From contig JAETXT010000004.1 of NCBI GenBank assembly GCA_019188255.1, positions 2,790,001-2,854,000 on the forward strand: a stretch of 64,000 bases of DNA, written 5' to 3'. This document shows, piece by piece, positions 36,211-46,818 of the stretch. A program made the position numbers and the translations under genes. The first letter of the stretch is position 1; the number at the start of each line of letters is the position of its first letter. The notes beneath the pieces are model-generated. The model was not told the DNA's origin and did not search any database. It saw only the letters and a program-made list of their open reading frames with translations. The DNA is from Verticillium longisporum. Taxonomy: Eukaryota; Ascomycota; Sordariomycetes; Glomerellales; Plectosphaerellaceae.

Positions 36211-36930
36211 TCAACCTGACCCTAGATATCTCTGCACATCCTCGCTGCCGTAAAACATCTGCCTGAGCTTCTCCCCCTTCTTCTTGTCTGCCTCCGCCTT
36301 TTGCCTGCTCTTCTTGGCGTCAAGCGTCACAGGCTTCTTCTTCTCCACCCTGCCTTTGAAGTCTTTCGGCACGGCGAGGCCGAGCCCGAGCTTGTCATCC
36401 TTGGGCTTTGTCTTCAAGGGATACTGTATACCCTGGCCTTCGCTGCCTAAGCCTTTCCGGGCATCTGGGTCCCAGCCGTGTGACGACAGATAGGTGAGGC
36501 CCATCCTCGCCCTATCGAGAGCAGATGGTGGATGTGAGTGTGTTACGCAGACTTGATGGGCGATGGATGCCTCATGTTTCCGTCTGGCGGTAGCAGCTTT
36601 GCCGTCTGCCGCCTCATCCAGTGACTCGGTTGGCTCGTCTTCTACCAGCGGTAAACGACACACGGCACAGTTTGATGGTTGTGGCGCAGATGTCGTCTGT
36701 GGCTTCTCATCAGGCAGTACCAGGCTCATGTACAGGGTACTGATGGAGGCGCCCGAATTCTCTGGCCTCGTGTCCTGTATCGTCGACAGGTCTGCGTCAG
36801 AGGCCTTGACAAACTCGATGCGTTGTCGCCTGATGCCAGAGCCGAACGGCTTCTTGTGATGTAGCGGCACCTCATACTCGTCGTCGTCGTATTGCTCCTC
36901 GTCTTCTGGATCCCTGACAGCCGCGTTCAT
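36211..36930 (-). CDS. G-patch domain protein
   Basis: A single-exon 239-residue protein. It has an acidic N-terminus (DPEDEEQYDDDEYEVPLHHK), a C-x2-C pair (NCAVCRLPL) followed by His and Cys residues (HQVCVTHSH) that could bind a metal, and then a G-patch-like core: ARMGLTYLSSHGWDPDARKG, LGSEGQG. The basic C-terminus (KKKPVTLDAKKSRQKAEADK) ends MFYGSEDVQRYLG. G-patch proteins usually activate DEAH-box RNA helicases in splicing or ribosome assembly; the partner is unknown here. It is divergent from the dehydrogenase at 37349. Confidence 0.85.
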   Translation of the reverse strand: MNAAVRDPEDEEQYDDDEYEVPLHHKKPFGSGIRRQRIEFVKASDADLSTIQDTRPENSGASISTLYMSLVLPDEKPQTTSAPQPSNCAVCRLPLVEDEPTESLDEAADGKAATARRKHEASIAHQVCVTHSHPPSALDRARMGLTYLSSHGWDPDARKGLGSEGQGIQYPLKTKPKDDKLGLGLAVPKDFKGRVEKKKPVTLDAKKSRQKAEADKKKGEKLRQMFYGSEDVQRYLGSG

Positions 36931-37348
36931 CTCGGACCTAATCCTGACGGCCGATGCAGCCTGTCAGCCAGGCACACGAAGCAACGAGCGGTGATCGATG
37001 AAATTCAGGTCGAGATGGCGATGATGTTGAGTCCAAGTTGGCTACGAGACCAAGACGGCAGCCTTCCCTTGCTAGTAGTGTCAACATCCTTAGGCAGTTA
37101 GCGCTGAACGTCAGCACCCCTGCCCCTGCACGAAATTCCAGCAGCCTCGCCCCACCGTGCCGCCGCCTTCCGCGCCCCCCTGCCCCTGACTGAATCCATT
37201 CGACTGCCGACCTTGGGCTTCCACCACATGTCTGCCACATCGACGTCGAGAAGAGGCCTACCGACATCCCCGACCTCCGACGACCATCCCCCTCCCTTTT
37301 CGCCATGATACCGTAAATCCAGCGCGTCCAGTCCCTACCGATCAGACT
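36931..37348. promoter_or_regulatory. Bidirectional promoter region, G-patch / dehydrogenase
   Basis: 418 bp between divergent start codons. C-rich stretches lie at 37110-37190. No distinct motif. Confidence 0.45.
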
Positions 37349-38635
37349 ATGGCGATCGACCTCGTCTTCCACTTCCTCCGGGAAGGCCCACCCACCTGGG
37401 TCCGCGACCACATCTGGCCTATCGTCCAGGCCGCCGCCACTCTCTTCGCCCTCTTCCTCGTCAAGGTGTGGTCCAATGGCGCCAGCAACACCTCCGAGCT
37501 CAAGTTGCACGGCCGCCTCGTCATGGACACGGGCGGAACCTCAGGAAAAGGAGCCGCCACCGTCCTCGACCTGACCACGCGCGGCGCCCACATCGTGCTC
37601 CTCACCCACGCCCCCGTATCCGACCTCTTCCTCGTCGAGTACATCAACGACGTGCGCGAGCAGACCAAGAACCACATGGTCTACGCCGAACAGGTCGACC
37701 TCACCTCGCTCCACAGCATCCGCCAGTTTGCCACCAAATGGATCGACAACGCGCCGCCGCGCCGCCTCGACATGATCATCCTGTGCGCCGCCACCTTTAC
37801 GCCCGCCGGCAAACCCCGGCAGGTGACCGACGAAGGCATCGAGCAGACGTGGATGGTCAACTACCTCGCCAACTTTCACCTGCTCGGCATCCTGAGCCCT
37901 GCCCTCCGCGCCCAGCCGTTCGACCGCGACGTCCGCGTCGTCTTCGTCACGTGCCCCTCCTACATCGGCTCGCCTCCGCTGTCCGCGCCGCTCGACGACA
38001 AGAGCTGGACGACGGGCGCTGCCTACAGGCGGAGCAAGCTGGCGCTGACGACCTTCGGTCTCGCCTTCCAGAAGCATCTCGACGCATACAAGCGGCCCGA
38101 CGGGCTGCCCATGAACTCGCGCGTCATCTTTGTCGACCCCGGCCTCACGCGCACGCCGGGCATGCGCCGCTGGCTCACACGCGGCACACTCTGGGGCCTT
38201 TTCGTCTACCTCGCCACCTACCTGCTGCCGTGGCTGCTCCTCAAGAGCCCCGAGCAGGGCGCGCAGTCCATCCTGCACGCTGTGATGGAATCGGGCATGC
38301 GTCGTGGCCCCGGTGGCAAGCTGATCAAGGAGTGTCGGGAGGTGGACTTTGCCAGGAAGGACGTGCATGACGAGGCGGCGGCCAAGCAGCTCTGGGAAGA
38401 GAGCGACAAGCTGATCGAAAAAGCGGAGAAGGACGCCGCCATTGTGAGGGCGAAGAATAAGAAGCAGGCGGATGACAAGGGCAAGAGGGATGACGAGGTG
38501 GAGAAGGAGAAGGAGATTGAAGAGCTAGTCAACAGCATCAAGAAGGGAAAGGAGGCGCAAAAAGCCAAAGAGAAAAAGAGCGGTGCCGAGGAAAAGCCCA
38601 AGGGCAAGAAGAAGTCCAAAAAGGCGAACACCTGA
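37349..38635 (+). CDS. Membrane-anchored short-chain dehydrogenase/reductase
   Basis: A single-exon 428-residue protein. A transmembrane helix spans about residues 22-41 (IVQAAATLFALFLVKVW). The Rossmann nucleotide-binding motif TGGTSGKG (61-68) is followed by DLTS (117-120) and the catalytic YRRSK (Tyr226, Lys230), with a candidate serine near 204. The usual NNAG is replaced by CAAT (146-149). A second hydrophobic segment lies at about 281-298 (LWGLFVYLATYLLPWLLL). The last 65 residues are a Lys/Glu-rich coiled-coil-like tail. Topology suggests an ER or lipid-droplet enzyme, resembling yeast Env9-type oxidoreductases. The substrate is unknown. Confidence 0.85.
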   Translation: MAIDLVFHFLREGPPTWVRDHIWPIVQAAATLFALFLVKVWSNGASNTSELKLHGRLVMDTGGTSGKGAATVLDLTTRGAHIVLLTHAPVSDLFLVEYINDVREQTKNHMVYAEQVDLTSLHSIRQFATKWIDNAPPRRLDMIILCAATFTPAGKPRQVTDEGIEQTWMVNYLANFHLLGILSPALRAQPFDRDVRVVFVTCPSYIGSPPLSAPLDDKSWTTGAAYRRSKLALTTFGLAFQKHLDAYKRPDGLPMNSRVIFVDPGLTRTPGMRRWLTRGTLWGLFVYLATYLLPWLLLKSPEQGAQSILHAVMESGMRRGPGGKLIKECREVDFARKDVHDEAAAKQLWEESDKLIEKAEKDAAIVRAKNKKQADDKGKRDDEVEKEKEIEELVNSIKKGKEAQKAKEKKSGAEEKPKGKKKSKKANT

Positions 38636-38849
38636 TCGGCTCAACGGAGTGCCATCAGCACGATTAGGTATGTACGCAATAGATGAATCCATGGCAGGTT
38701 TATGAATTGGTACTTTTTCTGCAATGGCTTACGCAAGATGCATAGGTACTGGATAGATCACGGGAATACTTTTTAAAAAAAAAAACAGCATCACTCTGTT
38801 ATTCAAACTTGTTCAAATCATGCTGAGTGTCGTTTCCCAGATTGAAGCG
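38636..38849. other. Convergent spacer with poly-A tract
   Basis: Short spacer between two 3' ends, with an A-run near 38777-38786. Nothing else. Confidence 0.4.
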
Positions 38850-39929
38850 TCAACTCCCTGCAGTCAACATGCCCGTTCCCTCATGACAATCAATGTACTC
38901 AAAACGTTGCTGCTCCGGCTCCAGCACCAACACCTCGTGGAACAGCCGCAGGCTCATGCTATGCCCAAGCTTTTTGGCATATCTGGAAAACCCGGCAAAT
39001 ATCTCGAGATGGGTGCGGTGCTCTTTGCTCCACTTCTCAAGCGACGCCAGGCTGTCAAAGTACGCCAGCCCAAAGGTCTGATCTGTGCCGCCCTTCTGCG
39101 TCAGGGGGTCGACAATCTCCATGAACCGACAGCTGAAGCAACCAACTTGGTCGCCTTGGTCCCGGAGAAAGTCCGTCCCCTTGACCAGCACGGGGTGCAT
39201 CGTGTCCAGATACAGTTGCCGCTCTTCAGGCGCGGCGACGGACCAGTCCTGTCCGGAGCGAATGACGACGAGGTTCTTCTTCCCCGGTACAACGCGGCGT
39301 CCGGTGGCAGATGACTGGGCAGACGTCTCGTCTCGTGGATTGATGTTGCTGGTCTCGCCGACGAGGGCATCTGTTTGTGAAATGGGGAATCGATCGCGCA
39401 TGCTGCCCCAGTACACGTGCTCCTGGATCGGACCACTCATCGTCTCGCGCGGGTTGGCTGCCCCTTGAGGGACCTCTGTGGTGATGACAGTTTCGAAACG
39501 GTCAACGGTTGGGTAGAAGACTTCCATGAACCAGCCATGCTGATGGCCGCCTGGTGTCAACTCATCCCACCACCGGCCGAAGCCGCTTGTGGTGAGCCAC
39601 TCGTCATGGTTTGTCTTGCTCTTCCAGTAGAGCAAGGCAGCAATGTTGAAGTGTCCCTGGTTATCCGTAACCGCGGCGACTTCGTGGAAGCCGGGTCGTG
39701 AACTCGGACTGCTCAGGTTGATGAACGATGAAATAGACTTGATGGCGTTCCCATCGTTCAGCGATGCCGATGAGTATTGTGCACCAACAACAGCCAAAAC
39801 GAGGTCTTTTGTGTTCCTGGGGAACCGTGAGGTGTAGAGTTCAAAAGGAGGGTCAAAGTTGGTTGGCATGTTTGGGGGAATCGTACGTTCCCTCACAAGC
39901 CATTCTGGAATCGCAGATTCGACCTTCAT
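38850..39929 (-). CDS. Aldoxime dehydratase (heme, Oxd family)
   Basis: A single-exon 359-residue protein of normal family length. Oxd enzymes dehydrate aldoximes to nitriles using ferrous heme bound directly to the substrate nitrogen. Key residues known from bacterial enzymes are present: the proximal heme His in RTHLEIF (His307), the catalytic His in LRLFHEVLVL (His331), the Arg in YWGSMRDR (Arg178) and the Ser in IRSGQDW (Ser225). No signal peptide, so cytosolic. It is divergently transcribed from a nitrilase, whose product would hydrolyse the nitrile, and a Zn2Cys6 regulator follows. Natural substrates are unknown; phenylacetaldoxime or indole acetaldoxime are known for relatives. The start is the first ATG; the family N-terminus (MKVESAIPEWLVRERTIPPN) fits. 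Confidence 0.93.
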   Translation of the reverse strand: MKVESAIPEWLVRERTIPPNMPTNFDPPFELYTSRFPRNTKDLVLAVVGAQYSSASLNDGNAIKSISSFINLSSPSSRPGFHEVAAVTDNQGHFNIAALLYWKSKTNHDEWLTTSGFGRWWDELTPGGHQHGWFMEVFYPTVDRFETVITTEVPQGAANPRETMSGPIQEHVYWGSMRDRFPISQTDALVGETSNINPRDETSAQSSATGRRVVPGKKNLVVIRSGQDWSVAAPEERQLYLDTMHPVLVKGTDFLRDQGDQVGCFSCRFMEIVDPLTQKGGTDQTFGLAYFDSLASLEKWSKEHRTHLEIFAGFSRYAKKLGHSMSLRLFHEVLVLEPEQQRFEYIDCHEGTGMLTAGS

Positions 39930-40679
39930 GTTGAGTGCCAGTCAAGGAAGATGATATGAAATCGAGCCCTGTCGTGTGGTTTCATACTGCGCAATGAAGG
40001 TCCTTGCTATCATGTGTACTTGCCCCTCGCCACACCCCAGACGCACGACTTGACAGCCATGATCACAGCAAACGAGCAGCGTCACGATACGCCAGTGTCG
40101 CGCCGACTTGTTGAAAGTGCCGATGCGGCGTCACGGTTATCTTTGGCTTGATTGAGTCAAGCTCAATGCGGGAAACGCACTATCGTTGATCAGGGTAGTG
40201 CTCACCCGGACGTAGCTCTTGGGCTGGGACGTCGTCCCCCGCAATCCTGGGGTGCAGATCATGAGGTCGGATAGGGTAGTCAATACCCGGCACATCATCA
40301 GTGCCGCATGACCGATAGGCGATGAGACCTCGTACCGCTCATCTCTGGGTTATCATCCTGTATCAAACCGACCCGGCGGTCCGGTGTCTCAAGACAGGAC
40401 CATATGGGTTGGTTGAGAGAGGGTTCATCAGAGGATAGGGTATTTCCATTCCGGGTGTGCTTGATGTCAAGGGCAGGGTAATGCTGGACCGAAGATGCGA
40501 CGAACAGCAATCGGATAGAGGCAAAGCAATGTTCCGAAGAATTTTGTGATCCTGTTACGATTTCGCAAAGTAGAAAGGGACGGTCTTCCTCTGTCAGTCC
40601 CAACTGAAATAATCATGACTTGCCATCATAATCATGAGAACCCAAACCCACAACATCAAACCCTCATTCTCCCAGCACA
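39930..40679. promoter_or_regulatory. Shared promoter region, aldoxime dehydratase / nitrilase
   Basis: 750 bp between the divergent starts. Zn2Cys6 regulators typically bind CGG/CCG pairs. CGGTCCGG lies near 40377-40383 and CCGG/CCGA-type sites are scattered through it, which I regard as weak candidates only. No gene in it. Confidence 0.45.
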
Positions 40680-41825
40680 ATGGCCCCCAAGCTCAAGATT
40701 GCCGCTATCCAGGCCGAGCCTGCGTGGAACGATCTCGAAGGTGGCGTGAACAAGTCCATCGCACTTATCCAAGAGGCGGCCCAACAGGGTGCCAATGTCA
40801 TTGGCTTTCCCGAGGTCTTCATTCCCGGTTACCCTTCCTTGGTGGGTCCAAATAATGCATCACTATGGCCTCTAGGCATTTCGTTGAGTTTTTCTGACCT
40901 GCCATGGGAAAGGAGCATCTGGGCTCAGTCTCCCACGGACAATGCTGCGTTCATTGATGAGTACTTCCACAACTCTCTCGTCAAGGACTCGGACGAGATG
41001 AGGCGGATCTGTGCTGCGGTCAAAGAAGCCGGCGCATTCGTCGTGCTCGGATACAGCGAGCGCTTCAAGGGCACGCTTTACATTGCCCAGGTATGCTACA
41101 GCCGATGCATATAACATGGTGCTACAGGAGGCTCAGAAGCTTACCGTTTGATCCAGTCTTTCATCGATGAGAACGGCGTCATCGTTCACCACCGCCGCAA
41201 GATTGAGCCCACTCACGTCGAGCGCGCCTACTGGGGCGATGGGCAAGGCGAGTCGCTTCAAACAGTCGCGCCCAGCACTGCTTTCCCCGACGTCAACATT
41301 GGTGGCCTCAACTGCTGGGAGCACACCCAGACTCTCTTGCGGTACTACCAGTATGAGCAGAATGTCGACCTGCACGTGTCCAGCTGGCCCCCGATTTGGC
41401 CGCAACCACTTCTGCCGAACGGCGAGCAGAGTCCCGACTGGCCGGCTCATATTACGGACGAGATGTGTCTGCGGTTCTCACAGATTGTCGCCCTCGAGGG
41501 CACCTGCTTCGTCATGGTGAGCACGCAGATTGTCCGCGAGGAATCGAAGAAGCGCTGCCGGATCGACAAATTCGACTACGCCAGCGCCGTCCAGCAGGGC
41601 GATGGCGGCGGCTTCAGCATGATCTACTCTCCTTGGGGCCAGGAGCTTGCGAAGCGTCTCCCGCCTGGCGAGGAGGGCATCCTGTACGCCGATATTGATC
41701 TCGCGGAAAAGACCAAGGCGAAGCAGAACCTGGACATCGTTGGACACTACTGCCGGCCTGACCAGTTGAGCCTCCGTGTCAACAAGTACCCCGCCAGGCC
41801 TGTTCACTACGCGGCTGACCCTTGA
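40680..41825 (+). CDS. Nitrilase (carbon-nitrogen hydrolase family)
   Basis: Two exons, join(40680..41090, 41157..41825), encode 359 residues; the 66-nt intron has a GTATGC donor and CAG acceptor. The catalytic triad is complete: Glu45 ([10 protein letters not shown]), Lys152 ([13 protein letters not shown]) and Cys190 ([10 protein letters not shown]). Nitrilases convert nitriles to carboxylic acids plus ammonia and form spiral oligomers. Compared with usual fungal nitrilases there is an extra 26 residues between IPGYP and [10 protein letters not shown]. The insert is frame-preserving, and no GT-AG pair removes it in frame, so I left it in. With the divergent aldoxime dehydratase it gives a complete aldoxime-nitrile-acid route. 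Confidence 0.93.
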
Positions 41826-42186
41826 GGACCTCAAAGAGTCGGCCTGATAGCCGGTCCGGGCGGACCTGTCATGTTCACTCGAGAGAGGGGTGGCGCTGAT
41901 CAGGATGCCAAACCCAAGCTTTCCAGGGACAAGCCTAGTCCGGGGTCTTGATAAGCGGATCGGCCGATTGGCCTCGTCCTGATTGCCCCCCAACGCTGTT
42001 GTCAAAACTAGCCTAGTACAATAATCCAACCCACATTAGTGTCTCTTGATGCGCAATCAGTATAACATGACGGGTCGCTGCGGCGGGTTCAACGCGCGGA
42101 GTAGTGATTGATTCCTCGCGTTCACAACACCATGTTCGTTCATCGTATGCTTCACATGTGGTTGTTGAGTTGATTCTCGTGACCCG
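41826..42186. other. Spacer between nitrilase and regulator
   Basis: 361 bp, nitrilase 3' UTR and presumed promoter of the regulator. A GTTGTTGAG/TTGATTC region precedes the start. Nothing else seen. Confidence 0.4.
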
Positions 42187-44745
42187 ATGGCGAGGGCTCC
42201 AGCTTCCTCTCAGCCAAGCGACGAGAAAAAGAGGCAACGGGTTTCGCTCGCATGCCTCACTTGCCGAAGCAAGCACATTCGAGTAAGCCGCCAGCAGCCG
42301 GAGCTACCTACGATACCTTCAAGTACCTGGCAAAGGCCTTTTGCTGACCGCAGCGTGGATGAAGTGCGATGGTGTACAGCCGGTCTGCGGCTTCTGTCAG
42401 CGAAATAGTACTGAGTGTAATTTTGCGCACGAGGAGAATAAGCGCAGGTCCGTGTGCAGCTCAGGAGATCGTATTCTTCATCTAGTGTGCTGACAAGTTC
42501 ATGTTCGACCCATCTTCCAGACCCCCGAGCAAGAAGTTTGTTGAATCGCTGCAAGCGAGGATACGTCACCTCGAAGAGCAGCTAGCAGCAGCCGAGTCTC
42601 GAGCAGTTGCCGAGATTCCATTTTGTGACACCAACAGGGACAGCATAGACGCCCAGTCGGTTCCCATCGCGCGCAACGAAGATGGAGAGGCCCCCCTTTC
42701 CACCCTCACTGCCCTAGTGGGACGCCCCAACGTCGCAGACGACGTCCTTCTCCATTACTTCGGGTCGCAAAGCTCGTACAATCTCCTCAAAAAGCATGCC
42801 GATGATGTGGCCTCTCTGGAGCCGTCTTTGAAAATGCAAAGACAAGGCTTAGCCGCCGCTGCGCAGCTTGACAAACTCGTCGCCATCCCCGTTGAGCTTC
42901 AGCAGCACCTCCTAGAGCTCTACTGGCAATGGCAGAATCCTTGGAACTACGTCATCCACAAGGGCGCCTTCATGGAGAGCTTTAGAGGTGAGGATGATGG
43001 CCGACACTGTTCTCCTCTTCTGCTGTCCTCCATATTCGCTATTGCCGCTAGATATTCGGATCGAGTCGAACTGCGTATGATCCAAGCACGGCTGGTGACG
43101 CATTTTGTGACCAAGCCAAGATTCTGCTTCTATATGAAAGCGAGGCGCCAACTATCACTACGGTCCAGGCCGCGTGCATCTTGGCTCTTCGCATTATGTC
43201 GGATGGCAAGGAAGCTCTCGGCTGGCTATATGCAGGTATGTTGTGCGAGTGACTTATATAGCACGGCGAGAAGTCGACCACAAGGACTGATAATATGCAA
43301 AAGGCAATGCTACGAGAATGGCCCATAATCTTGGCCTCCATGTTGATCTCTCCGATTGGACCTCCAGAACGCCCATGTCCCCAGAGGAGGTCGAGGCGAG
43401 AAAAGTCACATGGTGGGGATGCTATGTGGTAGACAAGTGAGTCTGTTCTCCTTCGGCTCTCTTCGTTGAGTACCTTTGCTAATCATCCAGACTCTTCGCC
43501 CTCGGTCTGGGACGCCCTAGCAGTACCCCCAAAATGAGTATCACCTGTTCCAAGCTCAGGACTGACGGTGACGAAGAATACACACCGTGGGTGCCTCCAT
43601 ATACTTCGCCCGCTGGTCTTTCATCCTTGGGTGTTCACTCTCGCATTCCATCAAATGCTTGTCATCTCTCGGACACAATGACGATTGCCTGCGAGGCAAT
43701 GGACGCCATGTACGAGCTACGCTCAAACGCACGCTTGCATGTCTGACGTGTTCCAGTTATGCTCCAAATAGCAAGCTTTCGTTTCAAGAAATGGAGGCCA
43801 TCATTACGAAGGCAGACGTGGAGTTGAGGTCACATTACGGAGCGTTGCCCAGTTACCTCCGGCTGACTGCTTCAACGCAAACGCCCATGATGCCTCACGT
43901 TTGTCTTTATCAGTGAGTCCACCAAACGCTGCCTCTTTGTTTCGGCGACAAGTGGACAGACCTCGTTGTGGCAAGGCAAAAATGCTGACGGATATGCGCA
44001 GCGTGCAGTATCATGCACACCTCATCCTCCTCCACAGGCCTCTTATGCTTTAAGACGAAACAGAAATATACGAAGGGCAAGTGACAATACTGTAGACCAT
44101 GAGCCCGCCATCAGCACTCACGGGGGCGAAGACAACGAGCATGCAGCAGCGTGTAGACATTCGGCAGCAGAAATCACAAGACTGCTTCGACAATACAAGC
44201 AGCATTATACTCTGGTATGTCATCTGCACCACCCGTGGCACCCCATAAATAAGGGGGACCCTCGATGAGACTGACACGCTATGAAGCGCCGCATTCCTAT
44301 CGCGGCCGTTCATCTATGTTTCTCCGCTGCTGTGATCCACCTCATCGATGCTCGGCCGTCGAGCCCAGCAAGACAACAGGCAATCAGACACCTACAGACA
44401 TGGGTCGACGTCCTTGAAGATCTTCGGGTTCCATGGTGTATGTGGAGCGGCCGCGCAATCCGGGCCATACAGTTGCTAGCCTCTGAATGGTATCACTGCG
44501 AGGACTTGACTCAGCTACAGTCGTGCACCGAGTCCCCCAGCGCAAACACTGATGGGAATGGTCTACCCACGATAGATGACGTATCAAGAAGGGGACCTGG
44601 TCTCGGGATGCCTCCAGAGTTGACGGGCCCAGGGGGCAGCGCCGGCCTGGTCGAGACGTCTTCTACATACGATGCTTGCACCTCGGATCCATTCACAGAT
44701 GGTCTCGTGAGGGAATGGGTGGCCGAAATAGGTTACGAAATGTAA
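42187..44745 (+). pseudogene. Zn(II)2Cys6 transcription factor, apparently frame-disrupted
   Basis: Exons read 42187..42282, 42365..42447, 42521..43235, 43304..43436, 43491..43709, 43757..43912, 44002..44214 and 44287..44745. Splicing exons 1-2 gives the binuclear zinc cluster (CLTCRSKHIR joined to CDGVQPVC, then GFCQRNSTEC): CX2CX6CX6CX2CX6C. A coiled coil follows (FVESLQARIRHLEEQLAAAE), then a fungal-specific regulatory domain (SPLLLSSIFAIAARYSDRVE; GWLYAG/NATRMAHNLG). Two breaks appear: near 43074 the conserved frame needs one more base (YDPSTAGDAFCDQAKILL lies in the next frame), and a TAA at 44051 follows HLILLHRPLML. A 41-nt intron (43075-43115) could bypass the first but would remove conserved sequence. 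It probably once regulated the adjacent enzymes. Sequence errors are an alternative. Confidence 0.7.
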
Positions 44746-44852
44746 AACATGCAACATGCAAATACCGAATAACAGAAAGATTATTCATTGAACTTGGAGG
44801 CGCAGGCCTCAACTAGGAGATTGAAATGCAAGGTATAGTAATCATTGTCTTG

Positions 44853-45059
44853 TATTACGGGTTATACCCGGCTAAGCTACAAAGCTGAGGCTGCGCCTCA
44901 GCAGCTAGTTCGCAGGTGGGCTCCTGCGCAACCCCTTATTTTCTATTATAAAGGGGCATAAAGAGCTATTATAGTATTCTTCTTATTCTTATTCTTTATC
45001 TAGTAATAATATATTTAAGGCCTCGTCCTAGTATAATACTCGATAATTAGCCCTTTATA
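44853..45059 (+). repeat. Element B 5' LTR
   Basis: Paired with 54005-54211, same length. Its first 85 bp remain GC-rich (CTGAGGCTGCGCCTCAGCAG is present, a hairpin-forming palindrome), whereas the matching stretch of the 3' LTR is RIP-mutated. Confidence 0.93.
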
Positions 45060-46507
45060 TATTACTAGATTAATAATTAATTATAGATTATATTAGCCTC
45101 CCTCCCCTAAATAACGATATAAACTTATAACTATAGAATAGCGATCTATTATAGGATAAAATAATTAATTATTATATTAAATAGATAATATAGGATAATA
45201 TATACCCCCTAGAAGCTATTATATATTAATAATAGCTATTAATAGAATAGAACTAAGAATATATAGAATAGCTATTAATAATATTAAATCTATCGATCGT
45301 AATTAACCCTTTATCTATTAACGATCTATTAACTAGATTAACTATTTAAATAATAATTATAAGGAAATACTTACCCCCTTTTATAAAGTTTTTAGGAAAA
45401 TACTTAGAATACATAATATAATTATAATAAATATATAATAAGATTATACTAGATATAGATTATTATAATAATAATAGAGCTCTATAATACTTTATTAATA
45501 GCTATTTAGATTAATCTCCTTAATAAATAATCGCTATATTCTATATTTAAGGAGGGCTTAATAGAAGCTTTTTATTTAAAAGGTTTATATAGTACCTCGA
45601 CTAGAACTACCTCGACTTTAATAAAGCCTTCTATATAATTATAAGACTATAAACGCTCTAATAGAGCGAAGGGGTATTATTTTTATAATTTATATTAGAA
45701 TTTAAAAGGCTTATTATATAAATAAGCGGATTAGGATAATCTAATAATATAAAGATTAATTACTTAATAAGCGCTCTAAATTAAGAGCTATCCTATTATT
45801 TAATTATTATAGACCTACCCCGAGAATATATTAACTAGATTAAAAGAATATTATAGATCTCGGGAAAACTTAATAATATAATAAGAGTTTATCGAGGATA
45901 TAGCTAAAGCGAAACTATTACTCTTATATAGCGAGATTATAATAGGGATATATATATATCTAATATTAATTAAATTAGGACTAAATAGGAGAAACGATTT
46001 ATAAAGAAAGATATATAAATATATTATAAATATTAGAAGAAGGGATATATCGCTTAATATTATAATAAATAATATAAAACCTAAGTTAAGGTTATAAAAG
46101 CTATTATTAATATATAATTATAATAAAGCTATAATAATAAAAAGTTAATAGGAGATATTAGTAAATCGGAATAAGATTTAGGAAAAGAAGAATCTTAATA
46201 TAAAATTAAATATTAAAGAAGTTAAAGAATAAGGATTTAGGATAGAATATATTTTAATAGTTTATATATTATAAATTAATAATAATAAAAGTATTTATAA
46301 ATAAATACTTAATTTAAGCTTTTATAGATTCTAATTATAATTACTATATAATTATAAATAAAACCCTTATAAAGAAACTTTATTTACTTATAATTAATAA
46401 GAGAAGATACCCCTTTAGCGGTTTCTTAATATAAATAGATATATAAATAAATAGAAGTATTACTATATTGCCCCTAGATATAGGAAGCTATATCTAAATA
46501 ATATATA
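45060..46507 (+). pseudogene. Element B gag and protease relic
   Basis: AT-rich with many stops. Reading TAT as damaged TGT/CAT and TAA/TAG as damaged CAA/CAG, a CCHC zinc-knuckle pattern is visible at about 46010-46065 and an aspartic protease-like segment (FIDS...Y...IIN..L) at about 46320-46400. This order (gag then protease) fits a plus-strand LTR element. Reverse transcriptase of B is not seen; copia A interrupts here. Confidence 0.55.
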
Positions 46508-46818
46508 TATTGAACTAATATTAGGGGATTACCTAGGTCGGTGATCACTATATAGGATTCACCGATATAGTGATCACCGGGGCTGGGATTCACAGCTCTC
46601 AGGAGCACGTGATTTACAGCTTACGTGATCGGTGAATTAGATGGGTATATCTAATTCACGTAGGTAGCGGTGATTTAGAGAGATAGAATCATCAATAATC
46701 ATAACCTATATATCACCTACCCTACCGATTCAGAGCTCTCAGGCATAGCCAAAGTAATGAATCAGGGTTCATATAAGTAGTGAAGCCCTCTTAATACTAA
46801 TTAGTACTACGTTCAACG
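46508..46818 (+). repeat. Copia A 5' LTR
   Basis: About 311 bp, TATTGAAC...GTTCAACG, fitting ancestral TGTTGAA...TTCAACA ends. Contains a perfect 14-bp inverted repeat (GGTGATCACTATAT at 46540-46553 with its complement at 46565-46578). This copy is GC-richer than the matching LTR at 21966-22275. Confidence 0.8.

Noticed and set aside
42985..43050. A possible intron (GTGAGG...GCTAG) in the regulator gene that might repair its frame
   Set aside because: It would remove SPLLLSSIFAIAARYSD, a conserved part of the regulatory domain, so a frameshift is more likely.
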